DNA from: Candidatus Nitrosopumilus sp.
Lineage (GTDB): Archaea; Thermoproteota; Nitrososphaeria; Nitrososphaerales; Nitrosopumilaceae
NCBI GenBank assembly: GCA_013043295.1
Contig: JABDOO010000057.1
Coordinates: 1 to 11,682, forward strand
Direction of reading: 5' to 3'
Length of the DNA: 11,682 nt
Under the pieces are notes generated by a model. It worked only from the letters and a program-made list of their open reading frames with translations, was not told the origin of the DNA and searched no databases. Both the position numbers and the translations under genes were made by a program. Positions 7,186-11,682 of this stretch are shown here, piece after piece; positions within the stretch are counted from its first letter, which is position 1, and the number at the start of each line of letters is the position of its first letter.

Positions 7186-7207
7186 AAATGCCCTCAGTGA
7201 GGCATTT
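7186..7207 (+). promoter_or_regulatory. Inverted repeat containing the EF-1alpha Shine-Dalgarno
   Basis: AAATGCC (7186-7192) and GGCATTT (7201-7207) are perfectly complementary, and CTC/GAG can pair inside with a 3-base loop and one bulged C. The Shine-Dalgarno-like GTGAGG (7197-7202), 8 nt before the ATG, lies in the descending arm. It could act as an RNA hairpin that hides the ribosome site or as a DNA operator, depending on where transcription starts. Confidence 0.45.
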
Positions 7208-7210
7208 CAT

Positions 7211-8509
7211 ATGGCAGATAAACCACACTTGAACCTGATTGTTACAGGACATATTGATAATGGAAAATCAACTACTATGGGTCATTTTTTGATGGATCTT
7301 GGAGTTGTAGATGAAAGAACAATTGCAGCTCACGGAGCAGAATCCGAAAAGACCGGAAAAGGTGATACTTTCAAGTACGCTTGGGTTATGGATAACATTA
7401 AAGATGAAAGAGAGAGAGGTATTACAATCGATCTAGCTTTCCAAAAATTTGAGTCACCAAAGTACTTCTTTACTTTGATTGACGCTCCTGGTCACAGGGA
7501 CTTTATTAAAAACATGATTACTGGTGCTTCTGAAGCAGATGCAGCCATTCTAGTACTTTCAGCAAAAGAAGGTGAAACCGATACTGCAATTGCTGCAGGT
7601 GGACAAGCAAGAGAACACGCATTCTTGCTTAAGACACTCGGTGTAGGCCAACTAATTATTGCAATCAACAAGATGGATGCAGTCGAATACAAAGAAGATG
7701 CATTCAATGCAGCCAAAGCAAAAGGTGAAGGACTAGCAAAATCTGTCGGTTACAAATTAGACCAAGTACCAATCATTCCAGTTTCTGGATGGAAAGGAGA
7801 TAACTTGGTTAAGAAATCTGAGAATATGGCTTGGTACAAAGGTAAGACTTTGTTAGAAGCATTTGATGACTTTACTGTCACTGAGAAACCAACCGGTAAA
7901 CCACTACGTGTTCCAATTCAAGACGTTTACACTATCACAGGTGTAGGAACTGTACCAGTAGGTAGAGTTGAGACCGGAGTTATGAAAGCAGGAGACAAAA
8001 TTGTTGTAATGCCTTCAGGCGCTCCTGGTGAAATCAAATCTATTGAAACACACCACACTGAAATGCCATCTGCAGAAGCAGGTGACAACATTGGATTCAA
8101 CCTTAGAGGTGTTGAGAAGAAAGATATCAAGAGAGGAGATGTTCTTGGTACTCCTGATGCACCACCAAATGTTGCAAAAGAATTCAAAGCACAAATTATT
8201 GTAATTCACCATCCAACTGCAATTGCTCCTGGTTATACACCAGTAATGCACGCACACACTACACAAGTTGCAGCAACAGTTACTGAGTTCCTCCAAAAGA
8301 TTAACCCAGCCACTGGTGCAGTTGAAGAAGAAAATCCAAAATTCCTTAAAGTTGGAGATTCTGCAATTGTAAAAATTAGACCGGTGAGACCAACCTGTAT
8401 CGAAACTTTCCAAGAATTCCCTGAAATGGGTAGATTTGCCCTCAGAGATATGGGTGCAACTATCGCAGCAGGTATTGTAAAGGAAATTACCGAAGAGTAC
8501 AAACCATAG
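7211..8509 (+). CDS. tuf: Translation elongation factor EF-1alpha (aEF1A)
   Basis: This GTPase carries aminoacyl-tRNA to the ribosomal A site. The 432-residue length is typical for archaea. G1 is GHIDNGKST (13-21), switch I includes RERGITID (67-74), G3 is DAPGH (91-95), G4 is NKMD (153-156) and G5 is VSGW (191-194). Beta-barrel domains II (about 225-320, with GVGTVPVGRVETG) and III (about 325-432, ending near FALRDMGATIAAGIV) complete it. G1 has Asn17 where most archaea and eukaryotes have His. Codons favour C-ending forms (AAC, TAC, TTC, ATC) more than neighbouring genes do, as expected for a highly expressed gene. uS10 follows after 10 nt, the conserved archaeal order. Confidence 0.98.
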   Translation: MADKPHLNLIVTGHIDNGKSTTMGHFLMDLGVVDERTIAAHGAESEKTGKGDTFKYAWVMDNIKDERERGITIDLAFQKFESPKYFFTLIDAPGHRDFIKNMITGASEADAAILVLSAKEGETDTAIAAGGQAREHAFLLKTLGVGQLIIAINKMDAVEYKEDAFNAAKAKGEGLAKSVGYKLDQVPIIPVSGWKGDNLVKKSENMAWYKGKTLLEAFDDFTVTEKPTGKPLRVPIQDVYTITGVGTVPVGRVETGVMKAGDKIVVMPSGAPGEIKSIETHHTEMPSAEAGDNIGFNLRGVEKKDIKRGDVLGTPDAPPNVAKEFKAQIIVIHHPTAIAPGYTPVMHAHTTQVAATVTEFLQKINPATGAVEEENPKFLKVGDSAIVKIRPVRPTCIETFQEFPEMGRFALRDMGATIAAGIVKEITEEYKP

Positions 8510-8519
8510 GCGTATATTT

Positions 8520-8828
8520 ATGACACAAACCGCCCGTGTTAAACTCACATCCACTAGTCTACCAAAGTTAGATGGTGTTTGTGGAGAAATCATGGGAATT
8601 GGTAAAAAAACTGGTGTCAAAGTTAAAGGTCCAACTCCACTCCCTGTTAAACGACTACATGTTGCTACTAGAAAATCCCCATGTGGTAGTGGTACTGAAA
8701 CATATGAGAAGTGGGAGATGAAAATGCATAGAAGAATTATCAATATCAACGCTGATGATAAAGCAATTAGACAACTAATGAGACTAAAAATTCCTGATGA
8801 TGTCTACATTGAATTGTCTTTGACATAA
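8520..8828 (+). CDS. rps10: 30S ribosomal protein uS10
   Basis: This small-subunit head protein has the usual archaeal length of 102 residues. Recognisable segments are ARVKLTSTS (5-13), KVKGPTPLPVKRLHVATRKSPCGSG (34-58) with the extended loop that enters the subunit core, YEKWEMKMHRR (62-72) and the C-terminal strand IPDDVYIELSL (91-101). It begins 10 nt after the EF-1alpha stop without room for its own promoter, so it is co-transcribed with EF-1alpha. No strong Shine-Dalgarno is seen; TAGG about 8 nt upstream is weak. Confidence 0.98.
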   Translation: MTQTARVKLTSTSLPKLDGVCGEIMGIGKKTGVKVKGPTPLPVKRLHVATRKSPCGSGTETYEKWEMKMHRRIININADDKAIRQLMRLKIPDDVYIELSLT

Positions 8829-8838
8829 TCTGGTAGCC

Positions 8839-8847
8839 TTAAATTAT
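8839..8847 (+). promoter_or_regulatory. TATA-like box for rpo12
   Basis: TTAAATTAT is centred about 24 nt before the ATG at 8867 and only about 15 nt before the ATG at 8858. This favours the downstream start and gives rpo12 its own leaderless message after the uS10 gene. Confidence 0.45.
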
Positions 8848-8866
8848 AGAAATTTTGATGATAAAT

Positions 8867-9058
8867 ATGGTTGACGAAGAAATCGGCGAAGAAGAAACTC
8901 CTGTTGAAACCTTTGATGTAAGCTATTCTTGTTTAAGATGTGGTACTAGTGTTTTGAATTCAGAATTATCTAGACTGCCTGAAATCAAATGTATTTGTGG
9001 ATTTAGAGTATTCACCAAAGATAGACCTCCAGTAGTTAAAACTGTAAAAGCAATTTAA
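8867..9058 (+). CDS. rpo12: RNA polymerase subunit Rpo12 (RpoP)
   Basis: This small zinc-binding subunit of archaeal RNA polymerase is homologous to eukaryotic Rpb12 and helps join the Rpo3/Rpo10 assembly platform. With the ATG at 8867 the product has 63 residues: an acidic N-terminal tail (MVDEEIGEEE), the zinc ribbon from CLRC (22-25) to CIC (42-44), and the basic end DRPPVVKTVKAI (52-63) typical of the family. The second zinc knuckle is Cys-Ile-Cys, one residue shorter than the usual CxxC. Earlier in-frame starts exist (TTG 8855, ATG 8858), but the TATA box position favours 8867. The stop abuts the convergent C2H2 gene with no gap. Confidence 0.92.
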   Translation: MVDEEIGEEETPVETFDVSYSCLRCGTSVLNSELSRLPEIKCICGFRVFTKDRPPVVKTVKAI

Positions 9059-9256
9059 TTATCTGTCTTTTTTGTAACTATGTTCTCTTTGTAAATGAGT
9101 TCTCATATCTTCCATATTTGAAAAGTATTTTTCACATTCTTTACAATCATACTGCAAATCTTTTCCATGTACAATTTGTTTATGATTCATTAATTCTTCT
9201 TCTTTAGAAAACTTCTTACCACAAACATCACATTTTATTTTTTTAAATAATCCCAA
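9059..9256 (-). CDS. Two-finger C2H2 zinc-finger protein
   Basis: This is a small protein with two classical C2H2 fingers. Each has the spacing C-X2-C-X12-H-X4-H, once in CDVCGKKF...HKQIVH and once in CKECEKYF...HLQREH, with the usual aromatic and leucine core positions. Tandem C2H2 fingers bind DNA, RNA or protein; the target here is unknown. The frame is open back to 9313, but I propose a TTG start at 9256. It gives a 65-residue protein beginning GLFKK like its upstream neighbour (MGLFSKK), and it starts 1 nt after that neighbour's stop, suggesting translational coupling. An ATG at 9283 is the main alternative. The gene ends directly against rpo12. Confidence 0.82.
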   Translation of the reverse strand: MGLFKKIKCDVCGKKFSKEEELMNHKQIVHGKDLQYDCKECEKYFSNMEDMRTHLQREHSYKKDR

Positions 9257-9257
9257 A

Positions 9258-9668
9258 TTATCCAAACTCTGCTTTCTTTTCATCCCAACATTTTCTACAA
9301 AGCTGTCCCTCAATCTTCCAATTGCCTTTTGGATTGTATCTAATCAATCCCATTTTACCTTCACATAATGAGCAAAAATTCTTTTTCTTGCCATGATCTT
9401 CTTCTTTTTTATCAAAACAAGTTTTACATAACAATCCTTCCATATCCCACTGCCAACGTGGCTCCCACAAATCTGTAATCTTTCGTGTTGTCCCACAGAC
9501 TACACATGGCTGTCTGACTTTACCCTCATAGTATTCCTTTGACTTGTCAAAATGACAATCTCCACACAGTGGACCTTTGATATTCCATTCTCTTTTTGGT
9601 TTGTGTTTATGAGTTAGTTCTTTGTTACATACACTGCAAAATGATGGTTTCTTACTAAACAATCCCAT
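9258..9668 (-). CDS. Protein with three tandem CxxC...CxxC zinc-binding repeats, function unknown
   Basis: The 136-residue protein consists of three diverged repeats of about 44 residues. Cysteine pairs are 11/14 with 35/38, 55/58 with 81/84, and 99/102 with 124/127. Each repeat follows CxxC-(about 20)-C-xx-C with a conserved W-x(2,3)-E/K-G-x-L-C core just before the second pair and an aromatic-Asp after it (HFDK, FDKK, WDEK). Each repeat could hold one zinc, as in treble-clef or zinc-ribbon folds. No catalytic motif is visible. The protein is Lys-rich, consistent with nucleic acid binding, but this is inference. AATATAC lies about 26 nt upstream of the ATG. It is coupled to the C2H2 gene downstream. 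Confidence 0.85.
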   Translation of the reverse strand: MGLFSKKPSFCSVCNKELTHKHKPKREWNIKGPLCGDCHFDKSKEYYEGKVRQPCVVCGTTRKITDLWEPRWQWDMEGLLCKTCFDKKEEDHGKKKNFCSLCEGKMGLIRYNPKGNWKIEGQLCRKCWDEKKAEFG

Positions 9669-9690
9669 TTTCTTTAATCCTTATGATACG

Positions 9691-9697
9691 GTATATT
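9691..9697 (-). promoter_or_regulatory. TATA-like box for the zinc-repeat/C2H2 pair
   Basis: The minus strand reads AATATAC, centred about 26 nt before the ATG at 9668. A neighbouring TTTATAG (9698-9704) is the alternative and would give a short leader. Confidence 0.4.
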
Positions 9698-9711
9698 CTA
9701 TAAATGTAAAC

Positions 9712-9733
9712 AAAATAAAAATATCAAAAATGT
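9712..9733 (-). terminator. T-rich end of the small RHH gene
   Basis: Directly after the stop of the 40-codon gene the minus strand reads CATTTTTGATATTTTTATTTTG, a run of T tracts typical of archaeal termination. Some read-through into the zinc-repeat gene remains possible. Confidence 0.35.
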
Positions 9734-9856
9734 TTATTCGCTTAAGATTTTCTCAAGAGCTTGGCTTGCATTGAGCATTCCATTTCTCTTGGCAAATTCT
9801 TCGATCATTTTGTATTGTTTTTCAGTGAAACATACTGGCATTGAACGATTTTCCAT
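9734..9856 (-). CDS. 40-residue ribbon-helix-helix-like protein
   Basis: A complete small gene, ATG at 9854-9856 to TAA at 9734-9736. Its product has a short basic start (MENRSM), a predicted beta strand (PVCF), a helix (TEKQYKMIEEFAKRNG), a turn and a second helix (NASQALEKILSE). This is the pattern of the CopG/Arc-type ribbon-helix-helix core, in which two strands pair in a dimer and lie in the DNA major groove. The length fits a minimal RHH domain. A GATATTAG box about 26 nt upstream supports a leaderless ATG start. It is divergent from the SLOG-like gene, so autoregulation or control of that gene is possible. The RHH assignment is from the pattern only. Confidence 0.65.
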   Translation of the reverse strand: MENRSMPVCFTEKQYKMIEEFAKRNGMLNASQALEKILSE

Positions 9857-9878
9857 ACAATATATTCAGATTTTCAAC

Positions 9879-9885
9879 TAATATC
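9879..9885 (-). promoter_or_regulatory. TATA-like box for the RHH gene
   Basis: The minus strand reads GATATTAG around this position, about 26 nt upstream of the ATG at 9856. The promoter of the divergent SLOG-like gene lies about 20 bp away, so both could be controlled together. Confidence 0.4.
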
Positions 9886-9900
9886 TTTTTCTCTTGGAAA

Positions 9901-9908
9901 GATATTTC
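9901..9908 (+). promoter_or_regulatory. TATA-like box for the SLOG-like gene
   Basis: GATATTTC lies about 28 nt before the ATG at 9933. It is a weak match, but its position favours that start over the in-frame TTG at 9894. Confidence 0.35.
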
Positions 9909-9932
9909 AAACCTTTTTTCTCAATTGTTTGT

Positions 9933-10442
9933 ATGACAAAGAAACGCCAAATCTTAGTAATTGGTCATAATACCAATGGCTGTACTCCAGATCATGAAAA
10001 GGCTGCATATGATGTTGGGGTAGAAGTTGCAAAATCAAACTCTGTACTAATTACTGGTGGTCTGGGCGGTGTCATGACTGCAGCATCCCATGGTGCAAAA
10101 GATGCAGGAGGATTGACAGTTGGAATAATTCCTCAAGATGATGCGTCTCTTGCAAATGAATACTGTGATGTAGTGATCCCTACTGGAATGGGTCTAACCC
10201 GTGACTATCTTAATGCATTAAGTGCTGATGGAGTAATTATTGTCGGAGGTGGCTCTGGAACATTGTCTGAAGTCTGTGCATCTTACATGCACAAAAAACC
10301 AATGGTTGCCATTAGAAACCTAAATGGTCCTATATCAAAATACATCGATGATTACATAGATCACAGGAAAAATGTGAAAATAATTGGTGTTGATAATGCC
10401 AAAGAGGCAGTTAAGAAAATCCTGGAATTAATTACTGCATAG
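9933..10442 (+). CDS. SLOG/LOG-like nucleotide-binding protein (TIGR00725 type)
   Basis: This is a 169-residue Rossmann-type protein of the SLOG superfamily, which includes LOG cytokinin-activating phosphoribohydrolases and DprA-like nucleotide sensors. Beta strand 1 is QILVIGHN (6-13). The glycine loop TGGLGGVMTAASHGA is at 41-55, with GIIP at 64-67, TRDYLN at 89-94 and the phosphate-binding GGGSGTLSE at 105-113, which corresponds to the PGGxGTxxE motif of LOG proteins. Glu113 is kept, but the leading Pro is replaced by Gly. Members of this subgroup have no settled role; a nucleotide or ligand-binding function is likely. The reading frame opens earlier (TTG 9894), but the ATG at 9933 fits the fold's first strand and a TATA-like box. 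It overlaps the convergent dehydrogenase by 11 bp. Confidence 0.88.
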   Translation: MTKKRQILVIGHNTNGCTPDHEKAAYDVGVEVAKSNSVLITGGLGGVMTAASHGAKDAGGLTVGIIPQDDASLANEYCDVVIPTGMGLTRDYLNALSADGVIIVGGGSGTLSEVCASYMHKKPMVAIRNLNGPISKYIDDYIDHRKNVKIIGVDNAKEAVKKILELITA

Positions 10443-11571
10443 AGGTTAGTAATGGGTCTGGTCTGTAAAATTCCCCGTGTTCATCTGCAAGCTTGTTTAG
10501 TTCATCTACAATATTTTTAATTCCTATTTCTTTAGCAGTTTCAAAAAGAGGTTTTTTCAATCCTAGTCCTAACTGAGCTGCTTTTTCAATCTCTTCAATA
10601 TCGCTTGCACCATTTGAAACTAACCATGCAGCATTGTTTAGAATATTTGCAACAAGTTGTATTGGATTACATTTCTCTGCCAATTCTTCTGAGAGTGCGA
10701 CACGCTCATACTTGTCATCAGAATATTTGTAATATCCTTCCCCTGACTTTTGTCCTAATTTTTTCTCATCAAACATTTTTTCAACAAGTGGATGTGGATT
10801 GATAACTTTTTTGTCTCGAAGATGCATCTCTGTTGTTGCCTTGTGAATTACATCCATTCCTGTAAAATCAGCTAATTCAAAAATACCCATTGGAAATCCT
10901 AATTTGAATTTCACAGCAGAATCAATTTCTTCTAGAGTTGCACCTGTTCTATCTTTTAGATAACATGCTTCGTGAACCATTGGTATGAACAATCTATTGA
11001 TAATAAAACCTGGAACATCTTTTCTACATAGTACAGCTTGTTTGTTTACTGATTTTACATATTCCTGAGTCAAGTCGGTAACTTCTTGAGCAGTTTTTTC
11101 ACCAGGTATCACTTCAACTAATTTCATTAATTGAGGTGGGTTGAAAAAATGAATTCCTATGAATTTTTCAGGGCGTGATGTTGTGTTTGCAATTTCAGTA
11201 ATTGGTAATGTACTTGTATTTGATGCAAAAATTATTTCTGGTTTTGCTACCTCATCTAACTCTGCATAGACTTTTTTCTTTAAATCCATAATTTCTGGAA
11301 CAACCTCTATTACTAGTTCTGCATCCTTTACTGCCTCTTTCAAATCTACCACTGGGTTAATCCTGCCATAAATAGAATCCCCTTCTTCTCTTGAAATTTT
11401 TTCTTTTGTAACTAATTTATCTAAACTCCATTTTATCTTCTCCATTGCTTTATCCAAAAATTCTTGCTGGATGTCTCGTAAAACAACATTGTATCCAGCA
11501 GTCGCTGAAACTTGAGCAATTCCATGGCCCATTACCCCTGAACCTAAAACTGTAATGTTTTTAATTGTCAT
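10432..11571 (-). CDS. 3-hydroxybutyryl-CoA (3-hydroxyacyl-CoA) dehydrogenase
   Basis: This enzyme oxidises (S)-3-hydroxybutyryl-CoA to acetoacetyl-CoA with NAD+. In thaumarchaeal autotrophs this is a step on the return arm of the 3HP/4HB carbon-fixation cycle. The NAD-binding domain (1-185) has GSGVMGHGIA (10-19) and NTSTLPI (118-124). The catalytic residues of the family are Ser120, His141 (HFFNP), Glu153 and Asn192 (FIINR). The first C-terminal domain (about 187-283) ends at GEGYYKY. A further 95 residues look like a second, partial 3HCDH-C domain, so the 379-residue protein is longer than the 280-residue bacterial Hbd. The ATG at 11571 is chosen over the in-frame TTG at 11580 because ATTAAAAAG lies 26 nt before it. 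The carbon-cycle role is inferred from the organism type. Confidence 0.94.
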   Translation of the reverse strand: MTIKNITVLGSGVMGHGIAQVSATAGYNVVLRDIQQEFLDKAMEKIKWSLDKLVTKEKISREEGDSIYGRINPVVDLKEAVKDAELVIEVVPEIMDLKKKVYAELDEVAKPEIIFASNTSTLPITEIANTTSRPEKFIGIHFFNPPQLMKLVEVIPGEKTAQEVTDLTQEYVKSVNKQAVLCRKDVPGFIINRLFIPMVHEACYLKDRTGATLEEIDSAVKFKLGFPMGIFELADFTGMDVIHKATTEMHLRDKKVINPHPLVEKMFDEKKLGQKSGEGYYKYSDDKYERVALSEELAEKCNPIQLVANILNNAAWLVSNGASDIEEIEKAAQLGLGLKKPLFETAKEIGIKNIVDELNKLADEHGEFYRPDPLLTSMQ

Positions 11572-11592
11572 AGATTTCAAAATACATCTTTC

Positions 11593-11602
11593 CTTTTTAA
11601 TG
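11593..11602 (-). promoter_or_regulatory. TATA box for 3-hydroxybutyryl-CoA dehydrogenase
   Basis: The minus strand reads ACATTAAAAAGG across this site, centred about 26 nt upstream of the ATG at 11571. This indicates a leaderless transcript. Confidence 0.5.
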
Positions 11603-11642
11603 TATTTGGGATATTTTTTTCATAATTCTTAATTCCCAAATA
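11603..11642. repeat. Spaced inverted repeat upstream of the 3-hydroxybutyryl-CoA dehydrogenase promoter
   Basis: TATTTGGGA (11603-11611) and TCCCAAATA (11634-11642) are perfect 9-bp inverted copies, 31 bp centre to centre (about three helical turns). The inner arm touches the upstream side of the TATA box, where the TFB recognition element would lie. The GC core (GGG/CCC) stands out from the AT-rich surroundings. It could be a binding site for a dimeric regulator. Confidence 0.45.
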
Positions 11643-11682
11643 ACGTTTCAGAATTTATTGACTTTCTAATCTATGTTGATAT

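Noticed and set aside
8015..8749. 244-codon minus-strand open frame across EF-1alpha and uS10
   Set aside because: It is antisense to two unmistakable genes; its Cys- and Trp-rich product looks like a reading shadow.
9257..9313. Extension of the C2H2 protein to a start at 9313
   Set aside because: It would overlap the upstream gene by 56 bp, and the added residues are a shifted-frame reading of that gene's conserved third zinc repeat.
9682..9697. ATACGGTAT palindrome upstream of the zinc-repeat gene
   Set aside because: The arms are only 4 bp, too short to separate from chance in AT-rich DNA.
9894..9932. TTG at 9894 as start of the SLOG-like protein
   Set aside because: It would add 13 residues before the first strand that do not fit the family; the ATG at 9933 is better placed relative to the TATA-like box.
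11572..11580. TTG at 11580 as start of the 3-hydroxybutyryl-CoA dehydrogenase
   Set aside because: The ATG three codons later fits both the TATA spacing and the usual start just before the first Rossmann strand.
1..11682. tRNA, rRNA, CRISPR or insertion-sequence elements
   Set aside because: Scanning by eye for T-loop consensus, regularly spaced repeats, transposase motifs and long terminal inverted repeats found none; a covariance-model search could still reveal a small RNA.

Overview
The window comes from a low-GC, gene-dense archaeal chromosome, most likely an ammonia-oxidising thaumarchaeon (Nitrososphaerota) of the Nitrosopumilus type. The reasons are an archaeal EF-1alpha/uS10 pair followed by the small RNA polymerase subunit Rpo12, an archaeal ATP-dependent DNA ligase, an archaeal tRNA-splicing endonuclease, a bifunctional archaeal FBP aldolase/phosphatase, and a 3-hydroxybutyryl-CoA dehydrogenase of the sort used in the 3-hydroxypropionate/4-hydroxybutyrate (3HP/4HB) carbon-fixation cycle. 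Most genes have a TATA-like box 24-30 nt upstream of the start codon, so most transcripts are probably leaderless. This spacing was used to choose between alternative starts.

Layout. From 1 to 1602 (minus, cut by the window edge) lies a tandem short-chain dehydrogenase whose layout recalls the N-terminal half of Chloroflexus malonyl-CoA reductase. Divergent from it is a two-gene operon of unknown function (1704-2320). On the minus strand from 2317 to 7089 come tRNA-splicing endonuclease, a DUF47/PhoU-like protein, ATP-dependent DNA ligase, a two-helix membrane protein and FBP aldolase/phosphatase, each apparently with its own promoter. The plus-strand block 7211-9058 encodes EF-1alpha, uS10 and Rpo12. 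On the minus strand between 9059 and 9856 are three small proteins likely to bind nucleic acid or zinc: a 40-residue ribbon-helix-helix-like protein, a protein with three CxxC...CxxC repeats, and a two-finger C2H2 protein. A SLOG/LOG-like nucleotide-binding protein (9933-10442, plus) and the 3-hydroxybutyryl-CoA dehydrogenase (10432-11571, minus) close the window.

How the genes relate. The window mixes information processing (translation, transcription, tRNA splicing, DNA joining) with autotrophic carbon metabolism (3-hydroxybutyryl-CoA dehydrogenase, FBP aldolase/phosphatase, possibly the tandem SDR). Three tail-to-tail gene pairs overlap or abut, leaving no space for separate terminators. 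I see no mobile elements, CRISPR arrays, rRNA or tRNA genes. The best candidates for something under-described are the tandem SDR, which has an altered catalytic motif, and the cluster of small zinc-finger and RHH proteins.
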